45,455 nucleotides of DNA from Candidatus Kuenenbacteria bacterium CG08_land_8_20_14_0_20_37_23. GTDB lineage: Bacteria; Patescibacteriota; Patescibacteriia; UBA2196; GWA2-42-15. Positions within the stretch are counted from its first letter, which is position 1. Each line of letters begins with the position of its first letter. A program made the position numbers and the translations under genes. The DNA is taken from assembly GCA_002778965.1 (NCBI GenBank), contig PEXX01000046.1, positions 1 through 45,455 of the forward strand, read 5' to 3'. The notes under the pieces were generated by a model. It saw only the letters and a program-made list of their open reading frames with translations, was not told where the DNA came from and searched no databases. Below, piece by piece: positions 7,397-16,610 of the stretch.

Positions 7397-9289
7397 ATGT
7401 CAAATAATAATAATGACGTTACATATTTTGCCGAGACTAATTTCAGAAATGAAAATCGTCGTTTTGGCATTAAACGCGACGACAGGCGGCGCCATTTTTA
7501 TGTAGTCGGTAAAACTGGCATGGGAAAGACGGTAATGATTTCCAATATGATTATTCAAGATATTGAGAGAGGCGAAGGCGTCGCTGTTGTTGATCCGCAC
7601 GGTGAATTAGTAGAGGGGCTTCTTTGTTCTATTCCGTCTTCAAGAGTCAACGATGTTGTTTATTTCAATCCGGCAGACTTGGAATATCCGATAGCTTTCA
7701 ATATTCTCGAAAGTGTTGATGACGAGTACAAACATCTTGTGAGTTCTGGCTTGATGGGTGTGTTTACCAAAATCTGGGCCAATATGTGGTCTGCTCGCAT
7801 GGAATATATTCTGAACAATTGCATTCTTGGATTATTAGATTCGCCAGGTAATACTTTACTCGGAATTAACAGGCTGTTGGTTGATAAGATTTATCGCAGG
7901 AAAGTTGTAGACAAGATTAAAGATCCTGTTGTTAAGGCGTTCTGGGTGGACGAATATGCCAATTATAATGAACGTTTTCGCACTGAAGCTATTGCCCCAA
8001 TACAAAATAAAGTCGGCCAGTTTCTATCAAGTTCTATTATCAGGAATATTGTTGGTCAGCCGAAATCAACTATTGATATGAGGGAACTGATGGATAATCA
8101 AAAAATTATTCTTCTAAACCTATCAAAAGGCAGGGTCGGCGAGGATAATTCAGCGCTTCTTGGAGCTATGATGATTACAAAAATTCAACTTGCGGCAATG
8201 AGCCGGGTCAATATTCCGGAAAATGAGAGAAAAGATTTTTATCTGTATGTTGATGAATTTCAAAATTTTGCCACTGAATCATTCGCGGACATATTATCTG
8301 AAGCAAGAAAATATAGACTTAATCTAATTATGGCTCATCAGTATATCGCGCAGCTCACAAGTCTTGGAGGAACTGGCGCGAGAATCACCAAAGTTAAAGA
8401 TGCTGTTTTTGGCAATGTTGGGACTATAGTTGTTTTTAGGGTTGGAGCTCCAGACGCGGAGGAACTGCTCACTGAATTTGAACCTTATTTTTTGGAAATT
8501 GACTTAATTAATCTTTCTAAGTATCAGATTTATCTCAAACTTATGATTGACGGTGTGTCTTCCAAGCCTTTTTCCGCGAGAACCATTCCGCCATTTCAGG
8601 CCAAAAATACAGCTGACGCTGAAAAAGTAGTTCGCGTTTCGAGAGAGCGCTACGCCAATCAGCGTAACGAAGTTGAGGAAAAGATTATGCGCTGGTCTGG
8701 CTTAGAGGAGACGATGCGTGGGGTTGCGGAAGATCAGCGGTTTACTGACGAAGAAGCTATTTTTAAGTCAGGATATGTCAGTAAGCCATCTGCCAATGCC
8801 GCTGTCGTAAGCGCTATTAAAAAAAGCGCTGGACAAGCTGGCACTGGAAATAAATCTTTTTTACCAGAAAAAACAGAAACGCGCGCAAAAAAAATAAAAA
8901 CAGTTTGCGACAATTGCGGTGATGAAATATATATCAAATTTAAGCCCGATGGGAAGCGCAATGTTTTTTGTTCCGAATGTCTCAAAGAATTTAAAAACGG
9001 CAAAATAGATATTGCGCGCCTTGATAAAAAAAATATTAATAATCAATTAGATGATGGCATTATTCATCCTCGCGCAACTACTTTAACGCGTCCTGCGGAT
9101 AAGACGAATAAAGTTGGCAGCGCAAAGCCGCGCGTAGTTGATTCAGTTGATAGCCATAAAAATTATAAGACTATATCATTGTCCGATGCTATTAAGCGGA
9201 ATCCGATTAGTTTCAATGACAGAGTTGCCAATGATCCAAATTATAAAAACAATCTCCAGCCAGGGGTAGTAGTTAATTTAGATAAATAA
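7397..9289 (+). CDS. TraG/VirD4-like (HerA-FtsK superfamily) DNA-pumping ATPase with C-terminal zinc ribbon
   Basis: The 630-residue protein has a Walker A GKTGMGKT (residues 38-45), a VVDPHGEL segment, and a Walker B LYVDEFQNF near residue 286 followed by SEARKYRLNLIMAHQY. That order is typical of type IV secretion coupling proteins (TraG/TraD/VirD4) and related DNA pumps. C504, C507, C525 and C528 form a CxxC-x17-CxxC zinc ribbon, unusual for VirD4. The remaining tail is basic and looks disordered. It lacks N-terminal membrane spans, which may be supplied by the membrane protein encoded 1 nt upstream. No relaxase or VirB gene is nearby, so a role in ordinary conjugation is not supported. 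DNA transfer, uptake or segregation are all possible. Confidence 0.8.
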   Translation: MSNNNNDVTYFAETNFRNENRRFGIKRDDRRRHFYVVGKTGMGKTVMISNMIIQDIERGEGVAVVDPHGELVEGLLCSIPSSRVNDVVYFNPADLEYPIAFNILESVDDEYKHLVSSGLMGVFTKIWANMWSARMEYILNNCILGLLDSPGNTLLGINRLLVDKIYRRKVVDKIKDPVVKAFWVDEYANYNERFRTEAIAPIQNKVGQFLSSSIIRNIVGQPKSTIDMRELMDNQKIILLNLSKGRVGEDNSALLGAMMITKIQLAAMSRVNIPENERKDFYLYVDEFQNFATESFADILSEARKYRLNLIMAHQYIAQLTSLGGTGARITKVKDAVFGNVGTIVVFRVGAPDAEELLTEFEPYFLEIDLINLSKYQIYLKLMIDGVSSKPFSARTIPPFQAKNTADAEKVVRVSRERYANQRNEVEEKIMRWSGLEETMRGVAEDQRFTDEEAIFKSGYVSKPSANAAVVSAIKKSAGQAGTGNKSFLPEKTETRAKKIKTVCDNCGDEIYIKFKPDGKRNVFCSECLKEFKNGKIDIARLDKKNINNQLDDGIIHPRATTLTRPADKTNKVGSAKPRVVDSVDSHKNYKTISLSDAIKRNPISFNDRVANDPNYKNNLQPGVVVNLDK

Positions 9290-9337
9290 ATCTAGCACAT
9301 ACACCTGCTGTATTAAATCTTGCGGAGAGAATTTATC

Positions 9338-9366
9338 TTGCTATTCTGAAATGTTCTGTGTAAAAT
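9338..9366 (+). promoter_or_regulatory. Candidate promoter of uppP
   Basis: TTGCTA (9338-9343), 17 bp, then TAAAAT (9361-9366). The predicted start near 9373 gives a leader of about 16 nt with no Shine-Dalgarno motif. Confidence 0.5.
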
Positions 9367-9388
9367 TAAAATTGATATTCTATTAACA

Positions 9389-10198
9389 ATGTCTATCACC
9401 CAATCTGTGATTCTAGGTTTAATTCAGGGCATTACAGAATTTCTGCCGATTTCTTCCAGCGGACATTTGATATTAGTGCCGAAATTTTTTAATTGGCCGA
9501 ATCATAGTCTTACATTTGACGCTATTCTCCATTTAGGGACAGCTCTGGCTATTATATTTGCGCTTAGACAAGATATATGGCTGATTATCCGAGGATTAAT
9601 TATAAAAAATAAAGGAGAAACACGCAAGGAAAATTTAAAATCATTTTGGATGATCGTTCTTGCAGTTATTCCAGCAGGGCTGATTGGTTTTTTATTCAAT
9701 AATTGGATTGAACAGCATCTGCGTTCAATTTATATAGTTTTTTTGTCACTTATTTTTTGGGGAATTTTTTTATGGTTTAGCGAATTATATAATAATAAAC
9801 AAAAAATAAAAATAGACGGTTTGAAAAAAATTAGCTGGTTGCAGGCGCTGTTAATAGGCTTAATGCAAGTAACGGCGTTCATACCGGGCACATCTCGCTC
9901 TGGTATTACAATTAGCGCTGGACTCTTTGCTAAATTTGACAGGGAAACTGCCGTTAAATTTTCTTTTCTTATTGGTTTGCCAGTTATTTTATGTGCCGGC
10001 GTTTTTCAATTAATTGGATTTGCCAGTGTTGGCATCAATTACAGCGAAATAATCTGTTTAGTTGTTGGTTTTTTTAGTGCGTTGATTTCAGGAATTTTCT
10101 CGATTAGATTGCTCTTGCTCATTGCGAATAAAGCAAGTTTCAATATATTTGTCATTTATAGAATTCTCCTTGGCATAGTTATTTTGCTGTTATTATAA
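9389..10198 (+). CDS. uppP: Undecaprenyl-diphosphatase UppP (BacA)
   Basis: UppP dephosphorylates undecaprenyl pyrophosphate at the membrane and so recycles the lipid carrier used for peptidoglycan and surface glycans. The 269-residue protein is full length and polytopic. It carries both family motifs: the N-terminal GITEFLPISSSGHL stretch (residues about 14-27) and the central PGTSRSG motif, which holds the catalytic Ser and Arg. It is functionally linked to mraY and murJ in this window, which use or move the same carrier. It converges with a small leftward gene 7 bp away, and I see no convincing terminator between them. Confidence 0.97.
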   Translation: MSITQSVILGLIQGITEFLPISSSGHLILVPKFFNWPNHSLTFDAILHLGTALAIIFALRQDIWLIIRGLIIKNKGETRKENLKSFWMIVLAVIPAGLIGFLFNNWIEQHLRSIYIVFLSLIFWGIFLWFSELYNNKQKIKIDGLKKISWLQALLIGLMQVTAFIPGTSRSGITISAGLFAKFDRETAVKFSFLIGLPVILCAGVFQLIGFASVGINYSEIICLVVGFFSALISGIFSIRLLLLIANKASFNIFVIYRILLGIVILLLL

Positions 10199-10205
10199 AA
10201 AAATT

Positions 10206-10511
10206 TTATTTTTGTTTTTTAGTGTTGGCTCGACTGCGATTCTCACTTTTTTTGTCCTGCATATGCTTAATGATTTTTTCTATGCCGCTTACAATGATAG
10301 CAATGTAATTCGCTGAACTCTTAATTTTTTCTTTTAATGTCCGCAATACATCATCCAGCATATCAAGCTTTTGTTTAATACTGTCTGCGATTCCGCGCAC
10401 GTTGCTTGTAATTGAAATAAATTGATAAAGCATAATGCAGATAAAACCAGTGAAAAGCAGGGCGCAAAAAGATAGCGATATAAATAGCAGGTCTTTTGAA
10501 GTTTCGAGCAT
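10206..10511 (-). CDS. Small single-span membrane protein with coiled-coil-like tail
   Basis: The 101-residue protein has one N-terminal transmembrane span (about residues 8-32). An amphipathic, probably helical stretch with a D-x-L-x-D-D-V-L-R-T-L-K-E-K pattern follows, then a strongly basic C-terminus. The layout is like DUF948-type or other small anchored coiled-coil proteins, but I see no family-specific motif. It is alone on its strand between convergent uppP and the divergent S41 protease gene. A TATAAT on the minus strand (10547-10542) would start a leader of about 24 nt. Confidence 0.6.
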   Translation of the reverse strand: MLETSKDLLFISLSFCALLFTGFICIMLYQFISITSNVRGIADSIKQKLDMLDDVLRTLKEKIKSSANYIAIIVSGIEKIIKHMQDKKSENRSRANTKKQK

Positions 10512-10555
10512 ATTGGTTATTTTTAAGTTATTAACAGATTAATTATACAATAATT

Positions 10556-10583
10556 TTGTCAGATTTGAAAGTAATGCTATAAT
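10556..10583 (+). promoter_or_regulatory. Sigma70-type promoter for the S41 protease-rplI-pyrG-murJ operon
   Basis: TTGTCA (10556-10561), 16 bp, then TATAAT (10578-10583) preceded by TGC (extended -10). The predicted start near 10590 gives a leader of about 115 nt. Within it a 13-nt odd palindrome, TTGAGA-G-TCTCAA at 10655-10667, could be an operator or a small hairpin. Confidence 0.7.
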
Positions 10584-10705
10584 GGAGAAAAGAATTTTTT
10601 GTTTTTGATTTTTTTAATGCCTTAATTCAGTTCTTTCGCTAATAGTTCTAGAATTTGAGAGTCTCAATTGGTTTAAAATTAAAATTATAAATTAGAGGTT
10701 TGAAT

Positions 10706-12034
10706 ATGTTTCCGAACGGTGAGCGTGAATCGCATATGCCAATAGAGCACAAGCCAGCCAGCAGTTTTTTTCTAACGCGCGGTTTTTTTGTTTATGCTCT
10801 TATTATTACGCTTACTCTAAGTTTCGGAATTGGTGTTATAGTAGGTAAAAGAAAAGGTGATGTGAATATCATCAGCGCGTCAAGATCTGGAGACTATGGC
10901 AAAGTTACTGACAAGGAGGAATCAATACCTGATTATTTGAGTAAGGATGTTAAGTTTCGTATTTTTTGGGATATTTGGAATGAGATTCAAAACACATATA
11001 TTGATGGTCCTGTAGCCGAAACAGAGCTTTTTTACGGCGCACTCTCTGGTATGGTTGCCGGCTTGGGAGATCCATATTCCGTATATATGAGGCCCAAGGT
11101 TGCCACCGAATATATTGAGGAGTTGCAAGGCAGATTTGAGGGTATTGGCTGTGAAATCGGCGTTAAAAATAATATTTTGACAGTTGTGAGTCCATTGTCA
11201 GAATCGCCGGCAGAACACGCCGGGTTGCGTCCAGCCGATCTCATTATTGAGATAGATGGTTATAGTACCGACGGTATTGATGTTTCTGAAGCAGTCTCTA
11301 GAATTAGAGGAGAAAAAGGGACAACGGTCAGCCTGAAGATTTATCGGCCGCAGACCAAAGAATTTTTAGACATATCCATTGTAAGGGACACAATTAATAT
11401 TGTCAGTGTAAAGAACTATACTCTGGATCAGAATAATTACGCGATCCTTGGGGATAAAAAAATCAAAGTAATCAAAGTTACCAATTTTAATGCTGATACG
11501 GATGGTCGTTTTGCAGACGCGATTAATAATGTTTTATTGGAAAATCCAGATGGATTGGTACTTGATCTTCGTGGTAATCCGGGCGGTTATCTTGATTCGG
11601 CAATCAACATGGCGGATTTTTGGCTAGAACAGGGCGACATAGTGGTTAGCGAAAGATCTTTCGGAGAGAGCGATAAAATACATCTTGCGCCGTCAGGAGC
11701 GGTTTTATCTGGATTTAAGACAGTTGTTTTGATTAATGGCGGTTCAGCATCCGGTTCTGAAATCGTTGCCGGAGCATTGCAGGATCACGGCGTGGCAACT
11801 GTTGTAGGCGAGAAGAGTTTTGGCAAGGGATCTGTTCAGCGAGTCATTGGTGATTTTGAAGATGGTTCAGCAATTAAGCTTACAGTAGCTAAATGGTTGA
11901 CTCCTGGTGGTAAATATATTGACCATGAAGGCATTAAGCCGGACATAGAAATTGAACTGGCTGTTGAAGACTATAATGACGGAAAAGATCCGCAGATGGA
12001 TAGAGCCATTGAGTTTTTTGTCAATGGGAAATGA
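10706..12034 (+). CDS. C-terminal processing serine protease, S41 family (CtpA/Prc-like)
   Basis: This is an extracytoplasmic protease that trims or degrades proteins from their C-terminus. From the chosen ATG the product is 442 residues. It has an N-terminal signal anchor (about residues 25-48), a PDZ domain (about 135-215, with GIGCEIG and the SPAEHAGLRPADLI loop) and an S41 catalytic domain. S349 in GGSASGSEI and K374 in FGKGSVQ are 25 residues apart, as in characterised CtpB, and make the Ser-Lys dyad. ATG 10706 is preferred over a TTG 6 nt upstream because AGAGG (10694-10698) lies 7 nt before the ATG. This is one of the few plausible Shine-Dalgarno sites in the window. It is followed by rplI after 13 bp. 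Confidence 0.93.
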   Translation: MFPNGERESHMPIEHKPASSFFLTRGFFVYALIITLTLSFGIGVIVGKRKGDVNIISASRSGDYGKVTDKEESIPDYLSKDVKFRIFWDIWNEIQNTYIDGPVAETELFYGALSGMVAGLGDPYSVYMRPKVATEYIEELQGRFEGIGCEIGVKNNILTVVSPLSESPAEHAGLRPADLIIEIDGYSTDGIDVSEAVSRIRGEKGTTVSLKIYRPQTKEFLDISIVRDTINIVSVKNYTLDQNNYAILGDKKIKVIKVTNFNADTDGRFADAINNVLLENPDGLVLDLRGNPGGYLDSAINMADFWLEQGDIVVSERSFGESDKIHLAPSGAVLSGFKTVVLINGGSASGSEIVAGALQDHGVATVVGEKSFGKGSVQRVIGDFEDGSAIKLTVAKWLTPGGKYIDHEGIKPDIEIELAVEDYNDGKDPQMDRAIEFFVNGK

Positions 12035-12047
12035 CAGTCTAAATTTT

Positions 12048-12497
12048 ATGAAAATTATTCTGCTTCAAAATATTGATAAACTTGGCAAAATAGGCGATGT
12101 AAAAAATGTTGCCGACGGGTATGCAATGAATTTTTTATTTACCAATAAATTGGCAGAGCCGGCAACAGCGGATGAAATCCGAAAAATTGAAAGCGACCAA
12201 ATTAAAAAAGAAAAAAATAAAGAAAATAAGCAAAAGAAATACAAAATAATTCTGTCTAAATTAAGAGGTATTAGTATTGAGATAAGAGCCAAAGCATCAG
12301 ACGCTGGCAGGTTATTTGCCGGTTTGACTGAAGATGATATTGCCAGTGAGTTAAAAAGTCAAAAAAAGATAGAGATAGAGAGTCGCTGCGTTAAGCTTCA
12401 TAAACGCATTAAAGAAATTGGCGAGCATAATGTTGATATAGATTTTGGCAATAATTTAAATGGAAATATTAAAGTAAAAATAGTCATGGCTAATTGA
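12048..12497 (+). CDS. rplI: 50S ribosomal protein L9
   Basis: L9 binds 23S rRNA near the L1 stalk base and helps keep the reading frame. The 149-residue product starts MKIILLQNIDKLGKIGDVKNV and continues DGYAMNFLF, the conserved L9 N-domain. A lysine-rich connecting helix (about residues 45-75) leads to the C-domain. The ATG at 12048 was chosen because it gives the canonical start, and longer in-frame starts would overlap the upstream protease gene. Some Patescibacteria lineages are reported to lack L9, so its presence is mildly informative about placement. It lies between the S41 protease and pyrG. Confidence 0.95.
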   Translation: MKIILLQNIDKLGKIGDVKNVADGYAMNFLFTNKLAEPATADEIRKIESDQIKKEKNKENKQKKYKIILSKLRGISIEIRAKASDAGRLFAGLTEDDIASELKSQKKIEIESRCVKLHKRIKEIGEHNVDIDFGNNLNGNIKVKIVMAN

Positions 12498-12528
12498 TTG
12501 GAATTATTATTTGAAAGTTTTCAAGATT

Positions 12529-14154
12529 ATGTCTACAAAATATATTTTTGTCACCGGTGGTGTTTGTTCCGGGCTTGGAAAGGGAATTGCCACGGCTTCC
12601 ATCGGGGCCCTTCTTAAAGCGTCAGGATATAAGGTATATACCGTAAAAATGGATCCTTACTTAAATCCAGATCCTGGCACTATGAGCCCTTTTCAACATG
12701 GAGAAGTTTTCGTAACTGATGACGGTTATGAAGCAGACCTTGATCTTGGTCATTATGAAAGGTTTATTGACGTGCCATTGTCAAGACATTCTAATTTGAC
12801 GTCAGGCCAGATTTATCAGGAAATACTTGATAAAGAAAGAAAAGGAGATTATCTTGGGAAAACAGTTCAAGTAGTTCCTCATATTACTAATAAAATAAAA
12901 GATTTTATAAAATCATCTGCCAAGAATTCATCGGCTGACTTTTTGCTTATTGAAATAGGAGGCACAGTCGGCGATATTGAAGGCGAGCCGTATTTTGAAG
13001 CCGCCAGGCAGTTCCATCATGAGGTAGGGGATGACAATGTAATGTTTATCCATCTCACTCTTTTGCCATATCTTAAAACTTCAGGCGAACTTAAGACCAA
13101 GCCGACACAGATGTCTGTTAAAGAATTAGAAAAAAGGGGCATTCATCCGGATATGATACTGGCCAGATCGGATTATGATATTGCTAAAGAGTTGCTCGGC
13201 AAAATCGCCATGTTTTGCGATGTGCCGGAAAATGCTGTTATACCGGCGCCGACGATTTCTAGTATTTATGAAGTGCCGCAAAATTTTGCGAAAACTAAAG
13301 TACCATCAATTATTTTTAAAAAATTCGGATTGGACGACAAAAAATTTGACTTGCGCGAATGGAATAATTTGGTAAAAAAAATAAAATCAAGCAATGGTCA
13401 TAGTTTGATAATAGCTAAAGTCGGCAAATATACGTCTCACGGAGATGCTTATATCTCAGTGGATGAAGCCCTAAAATCAGCTGGGTTCGCGCACAATGTT
13501 AAAGTGAAAATTATTGCTGTTGATTCCGAAAAAATAGAAAAAAAAGATAAAAAAGAATTACGAAATTTAAAAAGTGCAGATGGTATTGTTGTTCCGGGAG
13601 GGTTTGGAGTGCGTGGCATAGAGGGGAAGATTATGGTCGCTAAATATGCGAGAGAAAATAAAATTCCATATTTTGGTTTATGCCTCGGAATGCAGATTAT
13701 GACAATTGAGTTTACTCGTTATGTTCTAAAAACAAAAAATGTCAACAGTGAGGAGTTTGACAGGAAAACGATCAATCCAGTGATTCATATTATGCATGAT
13801 CAGAAAAAAAATATTGAGGCGAGCCATTATGGAGCAACTATGCGACTTGGCGCTTATGAGGCGAGATTGATAAAAGATTCTTTATCTTATCAGGCTTATG
13901 GGCAAGAAAAAATATCCGAACGTCATAGACATAGATATGAATTTAACAATGATTATCGTGAAATGCTTGGAAAAAACGGTTTACGCGTGGCTGGAATTAA
14001 TCCGCAAAGAAATTTGGTGGAAATAGTGGAAGTTAAAGATCATCCGTGGATGATTGGGGTTCAATTTCATCCAGAATTCAAGTCGCGGCCATTGCGGTCG
14101 CATCCATTGTTTTTTGATTTTATCAAGGCATCTATCAAGCACCAAAGGGCATGA
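12529..14154 (+). CDS. pyrG: CTP synthase
   Basis: PyrG converts UTP to CTP using ATP and glutamine. The 541-residue protein starts at the family-typical MSTKYIFVTGG. The synthetase domain shows a P-loop GVCSGLGKGIATASIG, MDPYLNPDPGTM and EIGGTVGDIE. The C-terminal glutamine amidotransferase domain has the nucleophile C385 in FGLCLGMQ and H514/E516 in QFHPEF. The P-loop reads VCSG where most family members have VVSS. A TTG at 12511 is an alternative start but would add residues outside the family. Spacing of 31 bp from rplI and 23 bp to murJ supports a shared transcript. Confidence 0.97.
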   Translation: MSTKYIFVTGGVCSGLGKGIATASIGALLKASGYKVYTVKMDPYLNPDPGTMSPFQHGEVFVTDDGYEADLDLGHYERFIDVPLSRHSNLTSGQIYQEILDKERKGDYLGKTVQVVPHITNKIKDFIKSSAKNSSADFLLIEIGGTVGDIEGEPYFEAARQFHHEVGDDNVMFIHLTLLPYLKTSGELKTKPTQMSVKELEKRGIHPDMILARSDYDIAKELLGKIAMFCDVPENAVIPAPTISSIYEVPQNFAKTKVPSIIFKKFGLDDKKFDLREWNNLVKKIKSSNGHSLIIAKVGKYTSHGDAYISVDEALKSAGFAHNVKVKIIAVDSEKIEKKDKKELRNLKSADGIVVPGGFGVRGIEGKIMVAKYARENKIPYFGLCLGMQIMTIEFTRYVLKTKNVNSEEFDRKTINPVIHIMHDQKKNIEASHYGATMRLGAYEARLIKDSLSYQAYGQEKISERHRHRYEFNNDYREMLGKNGLRVAGINPQRNLVEIVEVKDHPWMIGVQFHPEFKSRPLRSHPLFFDFIKASIKHQRA

Positions 14155-14177
14155 TTATGATTTTTTAACTGTCAAAA

Positions 14178-15854
14178 GTGTTTAATATAATCAAAAATAA
14201 ACTTAATAAATCTGTTACTGGCGGCGCTATTATCATCGCTGCTTTTTCGGTTTTGAGCAAGATTTTTGGATTGGTGCGCGACAGACTGCTGGCTACTAGT
14301 TTCGGCGCCGGCGACGTTTTAGACGCATATTATGTTGCTTTTAGATTGCCTGACTTGATTTTTAATACGCTTATTTTTGGAGCATTATCTGCCGCGTTTA
14401 TCCCAGTTTTTATTGCGATTAAACAAAAAAATATGCCTGGCGTCAAAACACGTGAACATACCAACACCAGAACGCGTCAGTATGGCAATATCAAAAATAT
14501 GGAAAATGGTGGCATAGCGATTGAGTCAAAGGATGATGTCATTAACCACTGGCAACTGTCATCTAGCGTCATGAATATTATTTTTGCGGCGCTAGTTTTT
14601 TTTACTGTCATTTTTTTTATTTTTGCTTCACAATTGGTGCGTCTGATAGCGCCAGGTTTTGCTGGGGAAAAATTGCTGCTGACTATTTCCATGACCAGAA
14701 TAATGCTTCTATCAATTTTATTCTTTGGTATTAGTAATGTTATCTCTGGAATTTTGCAAGCCACCAAAAATTTCAGTATGTTTGCTCTTGCGCCTGTAAT
14801 GTACAATGTCGGTATAATTTTTGGCATAGTTTTTTTAGTCGGTAAAATTGGCGCTATTGGGCTTGCTTATGGAGTGGTGCTGGGCGCGTTTTTGCATCTG
14901 GCAGTACAAATACCGACAGTTGTCAGAGCTGGTTTTAGATGGCGGCCGATTTTAAGATTAAAAAATAAAGCTGTTAGAAAAATTGGCCGTTTGATGTTGC
15001 CGAGAACATTGGGTCTTGCTGTTGGACAGATTAACCAATTAGTTATCACGATCATTGCGTCAACGCTCGCTGCGGGATCAATAGCTGTTTTTAATTTAGC
15101 CGCGAATCTTGCCAGTGTTCCTATTAGTATTTTTGCCATTTCTTTCGCAGTGGCCAGTTTTCCAGTTTTTAGTGAGAGTTTCGTTGAAAAAGATGAAGAA
15201 AAATTCGTTGTTCAATTTTCAGTAACAGTGCGTAGAATACTTTTTTTTATTATACCAATCTCGGTTTTTATTATAGCTCTGCGCGCGCAAACAGTCAGAT
15301 TGATTCTCGGCGCAGGCGCTTTTGATTGGCAAGATACTGTATTAACCGCTGACGCGCTTGGCTATTTTTGCATATCTCTTTTCGCTCAAAGCCTGGTGCC
15401 TCTCTTGGCGCGCGCTTTTTATGCCCGCAATGATACGCTCACGCCAGTTATAGTTAGCGTTATTTCTTTATTGGCCAATATCGCCGGATCAATTCTTTTG
15501 GTGCGCGTTCTTGGTGTGCGAGGTTTGGCTCTGTCTTTTTCCATTTCCAGCATTATTAATATGGTCGTCCTTGCGGTTATCTTAAAACATAAATTCGGCT
15601 GGCTTGATGAAAAAAAAATTGCTTTGTCAATCTTAAAAATTATGACCGCCGCAATTGGCGGAGTCATTTTTTTGCAGATTACCAAATATTTGATCGCCCC
15701 ATTAGTTGATATGGGGACTTTTGTTGGGGTAATGACACAATTTTTAGCAGCCGGTATTATGGGCGTTCTCGTCTACTTTATTGTGAGTTTTTTGATTGAC
15801 AGTGAGGAAATAAAAAAATTGTGGAGATATTTGAGAAGCGTAATTAGTAATTAA
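14178..15854 (+). CDS. murJ: Lipid II flippase MurJ (MviN)
   Basis: MurJ moves lipid II across the cytoplasmic membrane for peptidoglycan assembly. The 558-residue polytopic protein shows the family start AAFSVLSKIFGLVRDRLLATSFGAGDVLDAYYVAFRLPD and about 14 hydrophobic spans. No in-frame ATG fits, so the start is GTG. Residues about 88-125 form a polar loop (EHTNTRTRQYGN and on) that looks like an in-frame insertion. Its DNA around 14440-14500 is rich in A-C-A-C-G and resembles a decayed form of the AAAACACG repeats seen later in a glycosyltransferase gene. It is the last gene of the S41-rplI-pyrG-murJ run. Confidence 0.93.
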   Translation: MFNIIKNKLNKSVTGGAIIIAAFSVLSKIFGLVRDRLLATSFGAGDVLDAYYVAFRLPDLIFNTLIFGALSAAFIPVFIAIKQKNMPGVKTREHTNTRTRQYGNIKNMENGGIAIESKDDVINHWQLSSSVMNIIFAALVFFTVIFFIFASQLVRLIAPGFAGEKLLLTISMTRIMLLSILFFGISNVISGILQATKNFSMFALAPVMYNVGIIFGIVFLVGKIGAIGLAYGVVLGAFLHLAVQIPTVVRAGFRWRPILRLKNKAVRKIGRLMLPRTLGLAVGQINQLVITIIASTLAAGSIAVFNLAANLASVPISIFAISFAVASFPVFSESFVEKDEEKFVVQFSVTVRRILFFIIPISVFIIALRAQTVRLILGAGAFDWQDTVLTADALGYFCISLFAQSLVPLLARAFYARNDTLTPVIVSVISLLANIAGSILLVRVLGVRGLALSFSISSIINMVVLAVILKHKFGWLDEKKIALSILKIMTAAIGGVIFLQITKYLIAPLVDMGTFVGVMTQFLAAGIMGVLVYFIVSFLIDSEEIKKLWRYLRSVISN

Positions 15855-15894
15855 CAGTGTGGTAATAATAATTGTACACAAATGATAATTAATT

Positions 15895-15922
15895 TTTACA
15901 TTTTATTTTTTTGTGTTATAAT
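15895..15922 (+). promoter_or_regulatory. Sigma70-type promoter of an orphan membrane-protein gene
   Basis: TTTACA (15895-15900), 16 bp, then TATAAT (15917-15922) preceded by TGT (extended -10). The predicted start is near 15929, 24 nt before the ATG. Confidence 0.65.
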
Positions 15923-15952
15923 AAACTATATTGTAATTAATGGATTTTGTTT

Positions 15953-16555
15953 ATGTTTTTAAATTTATTTGCCTTCAGTTTAAAAATACCGGAAGATATC
16001 AGTCAGGCTGGGCTTGAAGCGACTGACAAAATTTCCGAACAGATTGTGAGTAGCGGTTATACTGGTGATTTGCTCATTATTGGTTTTGCGATTATTATCG
16101 TTCTTTTTTTTGCCTTTTTGGTGGACGCTCATAATATTCTCATCGCTTTCGTCAGTATATATATAGCTTGGCTGGCAACCGCCTTTTTTCCGTATCATGC
16201 GTTTGCAACTGGCACCGCGTGGACAGGTGAATGGTGGTTTAAAATCATTTTGATTGTTTTAATTTTTTGCCTGTCTTCAGCGGTTTTGTCTGCTACGCAT
16301 CTTTTTCGGGGGTATTATCAATACAATTTTTTCGCCCGATGGATGGCGGCGATTGTCAACGGTTTACTATTCGTAGGTTTTTTATCTGCTATGATTATGG
16401 CGGTTTTACCCCAGAATTTTTTGATGCAATTTTCAACGGAAACATTACGGATATTTATTAGCGAAATTGGCCGTTTTGTTTGGATCGTTTTGCCGCTCGC
16501 TGGAATGTTTCTGACCAGGCCTGGAAGAAAGGGGCCTGGCAGACCGGCACGTTAA
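15953..16555 (+). CDS. Polytopic membrane protein of unknown function
   Basis: The 200-residue protein has an N-terminal amphipathic segment and five hydrophobic spans (about residues 38-58, 60-85, 98-120, 130-160 and 170-190). It ends in a short basic tail with RPGRKGPGRP. I do not recognise the family. ATG 15953 is preferred to a TTG two codons upstream because it sits at a normal distance from a good promoter. It stands alone, tail to tail with dus, so context gives no functional clue. Confidence 0.6.
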   Translation: MFLNLFAFSLKIPEDISQAGLEATDKISEQIVSSGYTGDLLIIGFAIIIVLFFAFLVDAHNILIAFVSIYIAWLATAFFPYHAFATGTAWTGEWWFKIILIVLIFCLSSAVLSATHLFRGYYQYNFFARWMAAIVNGLLFVGFLSAMIMAVLPQNFLMQFSTETLRIFISEIGRFVWIVLPLAGMFLTRPGRKGPGRPAR

Positions 16556-16610
16556 TTTCAGAATTTTAAAATTTTCAATTTTCAAAACAATTTTAAGTTT
16601 TTCAAATTGT

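Noticed and set aside
7397..9289. TraG-like ATPase as part of an integrated conjugative element
   Set aside because: No relaxase, VirB, integrase or boundary repeats are seen, and neighbours are core-like genes.
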